Below are positions 18,330 through 27,030 of a stretch of DNA of 64,000 nt, in pieces; the stretch's first letter is position 1, and each line of letters begins with the position of its first letter. The notes below the pieces were generated by a model, which was not told where the DNA came from, did not search any database, and saw nothing but the letters and a program-made list of their open reading frames with translations. The DNA lies in contig JAKLLA010000012.1 in the NCBI GenBank assembly GCA_023150375.1, forward strand, positions 87,708-151,707, written 5' to 3'. This DNA is from Burkholderiaceae bacterium (GTDB lineage Bacteria > Pseudomonadota > Gammaproteobacteria > Burkholderiales > Burkholderiaceae_C). A program made the position numbers and the translations under genes.

Positions 18330-18962
18330 CTACGCAGGACCGGGCGGCTTGCCAGCGGCGCCGCAGCGCTGCACCGCCAGGCGGATCAGCTCGGCCTGGC
18401 CGGCCACCTTGAGCTTGCGGCGGATGTTCTGGCGGTGCGTCTCCACGGTGCGCACGCTCAGGTCGTACTGCGCGGCGATCTGCTTGCTCGACAGGCCGCG
18501 CGCCAGCGCGGCGAGGATCTCGCTCTCGCGTTCGGACAGCAGCGGCCGGGCTTCGTCGCCGCGCGGCGTCGGGCGCGCCAGCCGCGCGGCGATGTAGCTG
18601 CCGCCGGCGGCCACCGCGTCGATGGCGGCCAGGATCTCGCTGGACGGGCCGTCCTTGAGGACGTAGCCGCGCGCGCCGGCCTGCAGCGCCTGGTGCACGT
18701 ACTCGGGGTTGTCGTACATGCTCAGCATCAGCACCGCCAGGGTCGGATGCGCGCGCAGCAGCTCGGCCGCCAGCGCGATGCCGTGGCCGTCGCGCAGGCC
18801 GATGTCCATCAGCACCAGCTCGGGCTGCAGCCGCGCGACGGCCTCGCGGGCCTGGGGGGCGTCGGCGGCCTCGCCGATCACCTCGGTGCCGGGATGGGCG
18901 GCCAGCAGGGTGCGCAGGCCCTCGCGCACCAGTGCGTGGTCGTCGACGAGCAGGATGCGCAT
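18330..18962 (-). CDS. NarL/FixJ-type response regulator
   Basis: 210 residues. ATG 18962 is chosen because it opens MRILLVDDHALVREGLRTLL and has GGAGAT 7 nt upstream. The receiver domain has the acidic pair D7/D8, phospho-acceptor D53 (LVLMDIGLRDGHG), the conserved Ser/Thr position (LMLSMYD) and K (YVLKDG). A LuxR-type HTH follows (LSERESEILAALARGLSSKQIAAQYDLSVRTVETHRQNIRRKLKV). It pairs with the histidine kinase encoded just upstream. The order kinase, regulator, dctQ, dctM on one strand suggests that the pair controls the TRAP transporter. Confidence 0.9.
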   Translation of the reverse strand: MRILLVDDHALVREGLRTLLAAHPGTEVIGEAADAPQAREAVARLQPELVLMDIGLRDGHGIALAAELLRAHPTLAVLMLSMYDNPEYVHQALQAGARGYVLKDGPSSEILAAIDAVAAGGSYIAARLARPTPRGDEARPLLSERESEILAALARGLSSKQIAAQYDLSVRTVETHRQNIRRKLKVAGQAELIRLAVQRCGAAGKPPGPA

Positions 18963-19020
18963 GGCGATCTCCGGAAAAGGTGGGGTTGGGGCGCGCTGGG
19001 CGGGGGCGGCCGTCGTGGGC

Positions 19021-20496
19021 TCAGGCACGCGCCGGCGTGGCGAAGCGGGCAATGGCCTGGGCCGGCACGTCGGCCACCACGCGGGTGGCGCCGGGGCGGG
19101 ACTGCAGGCGCAGCCGGCCGCCCACGGAGGCCAGCCGCTCGCTCATGTTGCGCAGGCCGATGCCGCGGCCCGGGTCGTCGCGCAGCGCCTCCAGGTCGAA
19201 GCCCCGGCCGTCGTCCTGCACGCTCAGGCGCACCCCGCCGCGCTGGAAGATCAGCCGCAGGTCCACCCGGCTGGCGCCGGCATGCTTGCCGATGTTGGCC
19301 AGCGCCTCCTGCGTGATGCGAAACAGCACGGTCTTGATCTCCTCGGGCAGGTCCTGCTCGGGGCCGTGGCTGCGCATGAAGAAGGCCAGCTCGGCGTGCT
19401 CGGCGAATTCCTCGCCGGTCTGGCGCAGCGCACTGGGCAGCCCCAGCGTGTCCAGCAGCGCCGGGCGCAGCCGGTGCGACAGGCGGCGCACCTCGCCCAG
19501 GGCCTCCTCGAGGCGGTCGCGTGCGCGCAGCAGCGCCGGCGAGCGCGCCGGGTCGGCGCTGCCGCGCTGCATGCGGTCGAGCTCGCTTTCGAGCAGCAGC
19601 TTGATCGACACCAGGGTCTGGCCGGTGCCGTCGTGCAGCTCGCGCGACAGGTAGGCGCGCTCGTCCTCCTGCGAGCGCACCACCCGCCGCGCCATCGCCT
19701 GCAGCTGGGCGTCGGCGGCGCGGTACTCGCTCAGGTTGAGCGCCAGCGCACTGCCGCCCACCAGCCCCAGCGCGAGCAGCGAGATGCCGCCGATCCACAG
19801 CAGCGTGGTCCAGATGTGCTCGTTGCCCTGCCGGTCCAGCTCGTCCAGCGTGGCCTGGATGTCGTCCAGATACAGGCCGGTGCCGACCATCCACTGCCAG
19901 CGCGGCAGGCCGACCACGTAGCCCAGCTTGGGGGCCACCTGGCGCCGCGAGGGCTTGTTCCAGACGTAGCGGAAGAAGCCCTCGCCCGCGCGGGCCTTCG
20001 CCACCAGCTCCTGCACCACGTAGCGGCCGTCGCGGTCGCGCACCTCCCAGAGGTTGCTGCCCACCAGCTCGGGCTGGGGCGGCAGCACCAGGCAGTTGCC
20101 CTGGAAGTCGTAGGCGAAGAAGTAGCCGTCGGCGCTCACCTCGCCCGGCGCGCCGTAGAGCAGCGAGGCCAGCAGCCGGGCCGCCTCGGCGCGGATCTGC
20201 GGGTCGTCGCGGCCGGTGTCGTACAGCGGCCGCAGCACGCTCATCGCGATCGCCAGGTGGTTGCGCAGCTCGCTTTCCTTGGCGGCCATGTAGGCCGACT
20301 CGACCAGCGCATGCTCTCGCCGGGCCAGGTCGCTGGCCTGCTGGCGCACCGCCAGCGCGATCAGCAGGGCGGCGGCCAGCAGCGGCACCACCGCCAGCAG
20401 CAGGATGCGCCGGCGCAGCCGACGCGGCCCGGCTGGCTCGCGCGGGGCGATCGCCGGGGCGCCGCCGCTGGTCTGCGCAGCCGTGCCCCGGCGCAT
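19021..20496 (-). CDS. Cache-domain sensor histidine kinase (NarL-type partner)
   Basis: 491 residues. There is a membrane helix at about 29-50 and a periplasmic single Cache domain at about 55-225 (GYFFAYDFQGNCLVLPPQPELVGSNLWEV and LGYVVGLPRWQWMVGTGLYLDDI). A second helix follows at about 230-254. A HisKA_3 dimerisation domain has phospho-acceptor His288 in RELHDGTGQTL, and the HATPase domain shows RITQEALANIGKHA, DDGRGFD and GIGLRNMSERL. The Cache fold in kinases next to TRAP genes usually binds small organic acids. It probably senses the TRAP substrate, but the ligand is not identifiable. Confidence 0.9.
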   Translation of the reverse strand: MRRGTAAQTSGGAPAIAPREPAGPRRLRRRILLLAVVPLLAAALLIALAVRQQASDLARREHALVESAYMAAKESELRNHLAIAMSVLRPLYDTGRDDPQIRAEAARLLASLLYGAPGEVSADGYFFAYDFQGNCLVLPPQPELVGSNLWEVRDRDGRYVVQELVAKARAGEGFFRYVWNKPSRRQVAPKLGYVVGLPRWQWMVGTGLYLDDIQATLDELDRQGNEHIWTTLLWIGGISLLALGLVGGSALALNLSEYRAADAQLQAMARRVVRSQEDERAYLSRELHDGTGQTLVSIKLLLESELDRMQRGSADPARSPALLRARDRLEEALGEVRRLSHRLRPALLDTLGLPSALRQTGEEFAEHAELAFFMRSHGPEQDLPEEIKTVLFRITQEALANIGKHAGASRVDLRLIFQRGGVRLSVQDDGRGFDLEALRDDPGRGIGLRNMSERLASVGGRLRLQSRPGATRVVADVPAQAIARFATPARA

Positions 20497-20534
20497 CGCG
20501 AGCCGTCTGCTGCCTGCGCCCGGATGCCCGACGC

Positions 20535-20885
20535 TCAGCCGAGCGCGCGGGCCGCGCGGTACAGCTTGGTCGAGCGCGCGCCGCTGCGGCAGAAGGCCAG
20601 GATCGGGCGCGGCAGCGTGGCCAGCAGCCGTGCGAAGGCGGCGATTTCCTCGGGGCTCTGGTAGCCGCCGGAGACCGGCAGGTGCACGTATTCCAGGCCG
20701 GCGGCCCGGGCGGCCGCCTCGATCGCCGCGGAGGTGGGCTGTTCCGGGCCCTCTTCGTAGTCGGGGCGGTTGTTCACCACGCTGCGAAAGCCCGCCTGCG
20801 CCGCGGCGGCCATCGCGGCCGGCACGAGCTGGGGGGCGACGCAGAGGTCGGGGTCGAGCGGTTGCAGGGGCAGCAGGTCGTCCAT
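20535..20885 (-). CDS. BLH-type phosphatase/sulfurtransferase-like protein (TIGR01244 family)
   Basis: 116 residues. The pattern 'LCVAPQL...AAAQAGFRSVVNNRPDYEEGPEQPTSAAIEAAARAAGLEYVHLPVSGGYQSPEEIAAFARLL' and the C-terminal loop ILAFCRSGARSTKLY match the beta-lactamase-hydrolase-like (BLH) family, a dual-specificity-phosphatase fold. The cysteine and arginine of CRSGAR form its phosphate-binding loop. Relatives are often fused or linked to persulfide-dioxygenase-type hydrolases in sulfide handling; none is next door. It lies just upstream of the kinase gene on the same strand and 34 bp after yqeY, so it may be cotranscribed with yqeY. Confidence 0.75.
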   Translation of the reverse strand: MDDLLPLQPLDPDLCVAPQLVPAAMAAAAQAGFRSVVNNRPDYEEGPEQPTSAAIEAAARAAGLEYVHLPVSGGYQSPEEIAAFARLLATLPRPILAFCRSGARSTKLYRAARALG

Positions 20886-20919
20886 GGCGGTGTGGTCTCG
20901 GTTCGGTCGATGCGGGCGC

Positions 20920-21366
20920 TCAGCCCTGCAGGGCGCGCTTGACGGCGGCGGACACCCCGGCCATGTCGGCCTGGCCGGCGAAGCGCTGCTTGGCTGCGCC
21001 CATCACGCGGCCCATGTCCGCCGGTCCCTTCGCGCCGAGTTCTGCCACCAGCGCAGCCACCGCCGCGTCGATCGCCTCGGCGCTCAGACGGGCCGGCAGA
21101 TAGGCCTCCAGCACGGTCAGCTCGGCCGACTCCTTGGCGACCAGGTCGTCGCGTCCGGCCTGGGCGAACTGGGCAATCGAGTCCTTGCGCTGCTTGATCA
21201 GCCGGTCGACCACCGCCACGACGGCGGCGTCGTCCAGCGTCACGCGCTCGTCGACTTCCTTCTGTTTCAGGGCCGCCAGCAGCAGGCGGATCGTGCCCAG
21301 CCGCTCGGCTTCCTTGGCGCGCATGGCCGCCTTCATGTCTTCGGTGATGCGGTCCTTCAGGCTCAC
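20920..21366 (-). CDS. yqeY: YqeY/GatB-like protein
   Basis: 148 residues, exactly the usual YqeY length when the GTG at 21366 is used (GGAGAG 9 nt upstream). An earlier in-frame start would add about 46 unrelated residues. Features: SLKDRITEDMKAAMRAKEAERLGTIRLLLAALKQKEVDER at the start, 'VVDRLIKQRKDSIAQFAQAGRDDLVAKESAELTVLEAYLP' in the middle and a GatB-tail-like 'GPADMGRVMGAAKQRFAGQADMAGVSAAVKRAL' at the end. The C-terminal domain resembles the tRNA-binding tail of GatB; the cellular role is not settled. It follows rpsU, the conserved rpsU-yqeY pair of many bacteria; the dnaG that often comes next is absent. Confidence 0.9.
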   Translation of the reverse strand: MSLKDRITEDMKAAMRAKEAERLGTIRLLLAALKQKEVDERVTLDDAAVVAVVDRLIKQRKDSIAQFAQAGRDDLVAKESAELTVLEAYLPARLSAEAIDAAVAALVAELGAKGPADMGRVMGAAKQRFAGQADMAGVSAAVKRALQG

Positions 21367-21503
21367 GGGCTCGCTCTCCAGGGTTCGCAGGGACGATGGG
21401 AAGGGCCGGCAGTCGGCAGGGCGACCGGATCCGGCGGCAGGGCTGCCCGTGGCGACGCAGCAAGGCGCATGCACCCCGGACGTCCGCACAGGCAGAAATG
21501 ACA

Positions 21504-21534
21504 AGAGCCCGCAGCGGCGTCCCGCGCGGGCTCT
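21504..21534 (-). terminator. Terminator downstream of rpsU
   Basis: Leftward, AGAGCCCGC / GCGGGCTCT forms a 9-bp perfect stem followed by TGTCATTTCTG. It lies 93 nt past the rpsU stop codon and before yqeY, so the two genes are probably at least partly separate transcripts. Confidence 0.6.
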
Positions 21535-21626
21535 GTACGAGTCGGTCCGACGCAGGGCATCGGAGGCTGCAGCTGCGGGAACCGGCCCGCTGCGGGCCGC
21601 GTCCTCGCGGGCTGCCCCGCTCGGGT

Positions 21627-21839
21627 TCAGTACAGCTTCTTGGGCAGCTGCATCGAACGCACGCGCTTGTAGTGGCGCTTGACGGCAGCAGCCTTCTTGC
21701 GCTTGCGCTCGGCGGTGGGCTTCTCGTAGAACTCGCGGGCGCGCAGCTCGGTCAGCAGGCCCAGCTTCTCGATGGTCCGCTTGAAGCGGCGCATCGCGAC
21801 GTCGAACGGTTCGTTTTCCTTGACTCGGATGGTCGTCAT
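21627..21839 (-). CDS. rpsU: 30S ribosomal protein S21
   Basis: 70 residues, the usual S21 length: [27 protein letters not shown], then [25 protein letters not shown] and a basic end. ATG 21839 is chosen to match the family start; a longer upstream frame is not conserved. S21 joins the small ribosomal subunit near the anti-Shine-Dalgarno region and aids initiation. The 143 bp upstream contain an AT-richer stretch (about 21930-21960) that probably holds its promoter. Confidence 0.97.
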   Translation of the reverse strand: MTTIRVKENEPFDVAMRRFKRTIEKLGLLTELRAREFYEKPTAERKRKKAAAVKRHYKRVRSMQLPKKLY

Positions 21840-21982
21840 GAACTGAAGGATCCTTCGGTTACAGCCCTCGATGGCCGGCGTGGGATTCCGGTTATCCGCG
21901 AGTTCCCCAACTCGAACGGGCTCTCTTTGCCAGCAAAGCCGGGGATTATAGTCATTCATCCCGGCCTTGTCACCCGAATCCG

Positions 21983-22828
21983 TCAGACCGGCTGCCAGCG
22001 CAGCCCGCCGCGCGCAAAGATCGCGGCCAGCTCGCCGTTTCGGCCCAGTTCGTCGACGGCCTGGCGCAGGGCCTGGGCGAGGTCGGTGGCGCTGCGGCGC
22101 ACCGCCATGCCCACGGCCCAGCCGTCGCGTGGCGCGCGCGGGATCGGCAGCGGTCCGATGGCGAAGCGGGCATCGCCGCCGAGCGTGGCCTCCAGCTCCG
22201 AGCGCATGCCGGCCGCCGCGATCACCTTGCCCTCGCGCAGCAGCTGTGCGGCTGCGACGCCGTTGTCCAGCTTGGTGACGAGGTGATCGCGCAGGCGGCC
22301 GCCCTCGGCACCGATCATCAGCCAGCCGGCCAGGGTGAGACCAGCGGCGGCCACCGGCTGGCCCACCAGCGGATCGAGGCTGTCGAGTTCGGGCAGCCGG
22401 GACAGGTCGCGCGCGATCAGCACGCGCTCGCGCCAGTAGGGCGCGAAGATGCTGACCTGCGGGTTGGCCTCCATCAGCGGGCGGTCGACCGGCACGTGCA
22501 GCAGCACGTCGGCCGGTCCCCAGCCGAGGTAATGGCCGCGCCAGACCATGTGGCGCAGGTCGTCCTCCATGCTCTCGTCGGCGTGGAAGGGCAGCAGCGA
22601 GGGCTGCACACCCAGCTGGCGGGCCAGCGCGGCGGCCAGCTCGACCTCGATGCCCTGGCCCTTCACATGGAAGGGGGGCAGCTCGTGGTACACGCCGATG
22701 CTCAGCCGGCCGAGCCGGCGCACGCGTTCGAGGGCGGTTTCCTCGGCCCGGGCCAGGGCGGGCAGGGTGGCCAGGGCGCCCAGGCCGCCGAGCTGGGCGA
22801 GGAGGCGGCGGCGATTCGGTGGTGTCAC
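21983..22828 (-). CDS. Quinoprotein-associated periplasmic solute-binding protein (MoxJ/PedB-like)
   Basis: 281 residues starting with GTG 22828. It has an [23 protein letters not shown] export signal, possibly Tat. The mature domain has the SBP_bac_3 fold: [36 protein letters not shown] very characteristic segment follows, '[53 protein letters not shown]', as in the MoxJ/XoxJ-like proteins encoded with PQQ-dependent dehydrogenases. These proteins are thought to help activate or assemble the quinoprotein rather than feed an importer; no ABC importer genes are attached. It lies 59 bp downstream of the cytochrome c-550 gene, in the same sigma-54-type transcription unit. Confidence 0.82.
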   Translation of the reverse strand: MTPPNRRRLLAQLGGLGALATLPALARAEETALERVRRLGRLSIGVYHELPPFHVKGQGIEVELAAALARQLGVQPSLLPFHADESMEDDLRHMVWRGHYLGWGPADVLLHVPVDRPLMEANPQVSIFAPYWRERVLIARDLSRLPELDSLDPLVGQPVAAAGLTLAGWLMIGAEGGRLRDHLVTKLDNGVAAAQLLREGKVIAAAGMRSELEATLGGDARFAIGPLPIPRAPRDGWAVGMAVRRSATDLAQALRQAVDELGRNGELAAIFARGGLRWQPV

Positions 22829-22887
22829 GCGGTGTTCCAGGCTGGAGCGGTTGCTAGGGGTGGACCCGGAGGGCAGGCGTCGGCCGG

Positions 22888-23361
22888 TCAGAGCGGCTTC
22901 TCGCGGCGGGTTTCCAGGTAGCTCTTGATCGACCAGATGGCTTCCTGGTTCAGCATGCCTTCGAAGGGCGGCATGTAGACCGCGCCGTTGCGCACCTTGC
23001 CGCGCCGCACGCTGGTCAGATAGTACTCGTCGATCTCCTTCACGCAGGCGTTCTTGCGTCGCTCGTCACGCAGGCTGGCGCAGTCGGCATCGAGCTTGCG
23101 CAGGTCCGGCGCGATGCCGCCCGAGACCGCTTCGAGGCCGTGGCAGCGCGCACAGTTCTGGTTGTACGCGGAGCCGCCGATGCGGATCGCGATGTCGTTC
23201 TTGCGGTAGGGGTTCTCCGCGCGCCATTCGTCGCCGAGCGACGGCAGTTCGCGCGTGTCGACTGCCTGGGGCGTGACGTCGCCGTGCGCGCCGGCGTACT
23301 GTCCCAGCGTGGCGCAGGCCACGGCCAGCACGGCCGCACGGAGGAAGTCTCCTTTGCTCAT
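22888..23361 (-). CDS. pedF: Cytochrome c-550 PedF
   Basis: 157 residues from ATG 23361. The signal peptide ends near GQYAGA-HGDVTPQAVDT. One haem c site, CARCH, lies in AYNQNCARCHGLEAVSGGIAPDLRKLD. The likely axial methionine is in the C-terminal region, 'NGAVYMPPFEGMLNQEAIWSIKSYLETR'. The short cysteine-containing insertion 'DADCASLRDERRKNACVKEIDEYYLTSVRRGK' and the overall layout match PedF, the electron acceptor of quinoprotein ethanol dehydrogenase. It would carry electrons from a periplasmic PQQ alcohol dehydrogenase (not in the window) to a terminal oxidase. A sigma-54 promoter lies 46 bp upstream. Confidence 0.88.
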   Translation of the reverse strand: MSKGDFLRAAVLAVACATLGQYAGAHGDVTPQAVDTRELPSLGDEWRAENPYRKNDIAIRIGGSAYNQNCARCHGLEAVSGGIAPDLRKLDADCASLRDERRKNACVKEIDEYYLTSVRRGKVRNGAVYMPPFEGMLNQEAIWSIKSYLETRREKPL

Positions 23362-23406
23362 CTCTTTGCACTCCGGTAGAGGGTGGGTTGGGGCTGGCAT
23401 CGAAAC

Positions 23407-23422
23407 TGCAATGAACATGCCA
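23407..23422 (-). promoter_or_regulatory. Sigma-54 promoter for pedF
   Basis: Read leftward, TGGCATGTTCATTGCA matches the -24/-12 consensus TGGCAYG-N4-TTGCW with exact spacing. The expected start of transcription is about position 23397, 36 nt before the pedF ATG. The activator encoded on the opposite side (23652) has the GAFTGA loop needed to open such promoters. Confidence 0.8.
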
Positions 23423-23526
23423 CAACAGCCCGGAGCAGCGATCGCTGCCCCGGTCTGCGGGTCAGTCCGGGGCGGCTGCTGCGCGTTGGCACGCTGCCGG
23501 GACCTCCGGACGGTCCATTGGGACAT

Positions 23527-23542
23527 GTCACCAGGCGGTGAC
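23527..23542. promoter_or_regulatory. Palindrome, likely upstream activator site
   Basis: GTCACC AGGC GGTGAC is a perfect 6+4+6 inverted repeat about 105-120 bp upstream of the pedF sigma-54 promoter and 110 bp before the activator gene. That is the usual place for an enhancer bound by an AcoR-type protein. The remaining intergenic DNA (23362-23651) shows no other gene. Confidence 0.55.
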
Positions 23543-23651
23543 TGTTCATTGGAGACACAATGTGCGGCTGCACGGCGGACCTCGGTCCTGCCGAGTGCCG
23601 GAGACGATCGAAAGGCGGCGCGCGCCCGCGCCCGCCGTGAAGGAGACAGAC

Positions 23652-25925
23652 ATGCCGGGACCCTACTCGTCAGCTGGTGCCGCACTGCGCCCGCGCTCGG
23701 GCGTCGAGGACGCGCGCCGGCCGATCGCCTCGGCGCTGCCGCTGGGCGGCGGGCACGTGGCCAAGATCGAGGAATCGCACGAGCGCTGTCAGGCGCTGGG
23801 CCTGTCGCGCATCGAGCGGCCCGACTTCTCGCCGATCGGCCGCTCCGACCTCGGCGTGGTGCGCGAGCGCAACCAGCGCCTGTACCAGCATGCCGCGCCG
23901 GTGATGGAGATGCTCTACGAGCAGATCGTCAACACGCAGAGCATGGTCGTGCTCACCGACGCCACCGGCACGATCCTGCATTCGATCGGCGACGATGACT
24001 TCCTGGCCCGCGCCACGAAGGTGGCCCTGCAGCCCGGGGTGAACTGGTCGGAGCAGTCCAAGGGCACCAATGCCGTGGGCACCGCGCTGATCGAGGAGAC
24101 GCCCACCCTCGTGCACGCCGACGAGCACTTCCTGCATGCCAACCACTTCCTGACCTGCTCGGCCGCGCCCATCCTCGACCCGCGCGGCAACATCCTGGGC
24201 GTGCTCGACGTCAGCGGTGACCGGCAGGGCTATCACCAGCACACCATGGGGCTGGTGAAGATGTCGGCCCGCATGATCGAGAACCACTGGCTGACCGACG
24301 ACTACCGCAACGTGATGCGGCTGCACTTCCACAGCCGGGTGGAGTTCATCGGCACGCTGATGGAGGGCATCCTGGCCGTCAGCCAGGACGGCAAGTTCGT
24401 CGGCGCCAACCGCGGGGCGCTCGAACAGCTCGGCCTGTCCGGCGCCGCGCTGCGCATGCACACGCTGCCTTCGCTGCTGGGCACCACGGTGGCCGCGCTG
24501 GTGGAGCGCTTCCGCTCGCCGCTGGCCACGCCGGTGCAGGTGGTGATGCCCAACGGGCGGCAGTTCCACGTGTACGCGCGCTTCAACTGGCCGGTCTGGC
24601 ACAGCCTGGGCGAGAGCGCGGCGGCCGAGCCGGAAACGGGACCCCCGGGCGGTGCCGGCAGCCTGCCGCCGGAGGCCCGCCCGGTCCTGCCGGGGAGGGC
24701 CCCCGCCGCGCGCGAGGCCGAGACCCTGCCGGCCGCTGCGCAACGCGGTGGCCTGGCCAGCCTCACCACCGGCGATGCGCAGGTCGGCACGGTCATCGAC
24801 AAGATCCGCCGTGTGCTCAACCGCGACATCCCGATCCTGGTGCTGGGCGAGACCGGCACCGGCAAGGAGCTGCTGGCCCGCGCGATCCACCAGGACTCCG
24901 ACCGGGCCAAGCAGCCCTTCGTGGCGGTGAACTGCGCCTCGATTCCCGAGACCCTGATCGAGGCCGAACTGTTCGGCTACGAGGAAGGCGCCTTCACCGG
25001 CGCGCGGCGCAAGGGCGCCGTGGGCAAGATCGTGCAGGCCAACGGCGGCACGCTCTTTCTGGACGAGATCGGCGACATGCCCATCGGCCTGCAGGCCCAC
25101 CTGCTGCGCGTGCTGCAGGAGCGCCAGGTCACGCCGCTGGGCAGCAGCAAGCCGGTGGCGGTGGACGTGACCCTGGTCTGCGCCACGCACCGCAACCTGC
25201 GCGAGATGATCGAGCACAAGTCCTTCCGCGAGGACCTGTACTACCGGCTCAACGGTCTGGCGGTGCGCCTGCCGCCGCTGCGCGAGCGCAGCGACCTGAT
25301 GGCGCTGGTCGAGCGCATCCTCGAGCGCGAGAGCCCGGGGCGCCGCCTGCGCCTGGATGCCGAGGTGGTGCGGCTGTTCCAGGCCTACCAGTGGCCGGGC
25401 AACGTGCGCCAGCTCTTCAACGTGCTGCGCACCGCCACCGTGATGGCCGCCGGCGAGAGCGTGATCACGCGCGACCATCTTTCCGACGACTTCCTCGAGG
25501 ACGCGCGCCGCGCAGCCCTGGCCTGCGCCGAGGCGCCCGCTCCGTCGGCCCGGGCGGCCTCCCCGGTCGGGGGCGAGCCGGCCGTCGCGGCGCCCGCCTG
25601 GCCGCTGCGCAGCCCCTTGCCCGCCGAGGCGGTGCCGCCGGCCGCCGCTGCGGGGCCGCTGCCGCCGGCCTGGCCGGGCGGCGTGGGCCGTGTCGCGGGG
25701 CCGGCCGCAGCGGCGCCCGAGCCCGGGCGCGGGGCGGCCGAGGGCTTCGGCGTCGGTCAGCCGGTGGCGGCTCCGCCCGGCTCGCTGTCGCTGGAGGACA
25801 TCGAGATCCAGACCATCCGCCAGGTGCTCGAGGCGGTGGGGGGCAACATCTCGCTGGCGGCCAAGCGCCTGGGCATCAGCCGCAACACCATCTACCGCAA
25901 GCTGCGCTGGAACGGGCCGCGCTGA
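23652..25925 (+). CDS. AcoR-type sigma-54-dependent transcriptional activator
   Basis: 757 residues from ATG 23652, with AAGGAG just upstream. A GAF sensor domain lies at about 75-210 (VLTDATGTILHSIGDDDFL, GTNAVGTALIEETPTLVHADEHFL, LTCSAAPILDPRGNILGVLDVSG). A PAS-like segment follows (about 230-310), then the AAA+ domain with Walker A GETGTGKE, the sigma-54 loop EEGAFTGARRKG, Walker B GGTLFLDEIGD and sensor PWNVRQL-like PGNVRQLF. An unusually long Pro/Ala-rich linker of about 100 residues separates it from a Fis-type HTH (IRQVLEAVGGNISLAAKRLGISRNTIYRKLR). It most likely responds to an alcohol or aldehyde and drives pedF and the facing transporter operon, both of which have sigma-54 promoters. 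Confidence 0.9.
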   Translation: MPGPYSSAGAALRPRSGVEDARRPIASALPLGGGHVAKIEESHERCQALGLSRIERPDFSPIGRSDLGVVRERNQRLYQHAAPVMEMLYEQIVNTQSMVVLTDATGTILHSIGDDDFLARATKVALQPGVNWSEQSKGTNAVGTALIEETPTLVHADEHFLHANHFLTCSAAPILDPRGNILGVLDVSGDRQGYHQHTMGLVKMSARMIENHWLTDDYRNVMRLHFHSRVEFIGTLMEGILAVSQDGKFVGANRGALEQLGLSGAALRMHTLPSLLGTTVAALVERFRSPLATPVQVVMPNGRQFHVYARFNWPVWHSLGESAAAEPETGPPGGAGSLPPEARPVLPGRAPAAREAETLPAAAQRGGLASLTTGDAQVGTVIDKIRRVLNRDIPILVLGETGTGKELLARAIHQDSDRAKQPFVAVNCASIPETLIEAELFGYEEGAFTGARRKGAVGKIVQANGGTLFLDEIGDMPIGLQAHLLRVLQERQVTPLGSSKPVAVDVTLVCATHRNLREMIEHKSFREDLYYRLNGLAVRLPPLRERSDLMALVERILERESPGRRLRLDAEVVRLFQAYQWPGNVRQLFNVLRTATVMAAGESVITRDHLSDDFLEDARRAALACAEAPAPSARAASPVGGEPAVAAPAWPLRSPLPAEAVPPAAAAGPLPPAWPGGVGRVAGPAAAAPEPGRGAAEGFGVGQPVAAPPGSLSLEDIEIQTIRQVLEAVGGNISLAAKRLGISRNTIYRKLRWNGPR

Positions 25926-25971
25926 GACGGTCCGGGCCGGCCGTGGGCGTGGAGGGTTCGTGCATGCAGTC

Positions 25972-27030
25972 TCAGCGCCCCGGCGCGTCGAAGCTGCGTT
26001 GCTCGGCCTCGCGCCAGGCGCGCTGCCAGTTCAGGCCGTGGCGCTCGCCCACCGCCAGCGCGGCGGCGGCACCTTGCAGGCGCATGTCGGCCTCGGCCGC
26101 GTTGTCGCCGCGGGCCACGGCTGCGTCTGCCGCGGCGCGCAGCGCCCGCAGGTAGTCCTGCTGCCGGCGTGCGGCCCCGGCGTCCAGCCAGTCGCCCTGC
26201 TCGGGCAGCCAGCGCAGCGCGCCCGGCGCTGCCAGACGCGTCTGCAGCGCATCCGCCTGGGCCAGCGTTGCGTCGAGCGCATCGAGCGTGCTGTCGCGCA
26301 GGTCGGGTGGGCCGTCGCCCCAGAGCAGCCCGTGCGCGGCGCCCAGGCCCGCGCCGGGCAGCCACCACAGCGTGATCGTCTGCGCCGGCGCACGCTGCAG
26401 GCGCCACCACTGCCAGGGGCCGAGCCGGCCGGCTTCGCCCTGCAGCAGCTGCTGCGGCAGCGGGGCGGGGGCATCCTCCAGGTCGGCGGCGGCGGTGCCG
26501 AGCCGCTGGCGCAGCCGCTCGATGCACTGCGCGCAGCGGCTGCGCATGGCTGCGGCGACGTCCGCATGGGCCCAGTGTCGCGGCGCGTTCAGGCCGGCCT
26601 GGCCGAGCACCAGTTCCGGACGCGCCCAGGGCGAGATCACGTCGGTCACGGCCTGCCCAGTCAGGCGCCGCAGGTGGCAGCCCAGTGCCCGGCCGAAGGC
26701 GGCGCTGGGTCCGCTGCCCAGCAGCCAGAGCCGCTCGCCGTCCTGCACCGCCAGCAGGTTGGAGATGCGGCCCCGGTTGGTCGCATTGGCATCGCCGGGC
26801 GATCCGGGGATCCACCAGATGCCTGCGGCGACCGGCTCGATGCGCAGGGCCGGGCCGGGGCAGGGCCCTGCCGGATCGGTGGGCGGGGCCGCCCGGACGA
26901 TGCCGCAGGCCAGCAGGGCGGCCAGGCCGACTGCGCGCCATCGCCGCCTCCGGAGCGATCGCGGGCTCCCGCAGAGGGTCCGCGGCGCCGCGTCGGGTGC
27001 TTCACAGGTTGTCACAGAGTGGAACAGCAT
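25972..27030 (-). CDS. Quinoprotein-relay-type metallo-beta-lactamase-fold protein lacking metal ligands
   Basis: 352 residues from ATG 27030 (start uncertain). An export signal is visible (RRRRWRAVGLAALLACGIVRA). The body follows the MBL layout of 'quinoprotein relay system zinc metallohydrolases': VAAGIWWIPGSPGDANATNRGRISNLLAVQDGERLWLLGSGPSAAFG, then TGQAVTDVISPWARPELVLGQAGL. Where active members read H-x-H-x-D-H before 'VLGN', this one has W-A-R-P-E-L (about 135-140). The later PGHG-like position reads PEQGDW. All expected zinc ligands I can align are therefore lost, so it is probably not a hydrolase. The frame is intact and codon use is normal, which argues against a decaying gene. It lies between the activator gene and the divergent transporter operon. 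Confidence 0.62.
   Translation of the reverse strand: MLFHSVTTCEAPDAAPRTLCGSPRSLRRRRWRAVGLAALLACGIVRAAPPTDPAGPCPGPALRIEPVAAGIWWIPGSPGDANATNRGRISNLLAVQDGERLWLLGSGPSAAFGRALGCHLRRLTGQAVTDVISPWARPELVLGQAGLNAPRHWAHADVAAAMRSRCAQCIERLRQRLGTAAADLEDAPAPLPQQLLQGEAGRLGPWQWWRLQRAPAQTITLWWLPGAGLGAAHGLLWGDGPPDLRDSTLDALDATLAQADALQTRLAAPGALRWLPEQGDWLDAGAARRQQDYLRALRAAADAAVARGDNAAEADMRLQGAAAALAVGERHGLNWQRAWREAEQRSFDAPGR

Noticed and set aside
23475..23500. TTGGCACGCTGCCGGGA as a + strand sigma-54 promoter for the activator gene
   Set aside because: Only the -24 half fits; the -12 half lacks TTGC. The activator is more likely expressed from an ordinary promoter.
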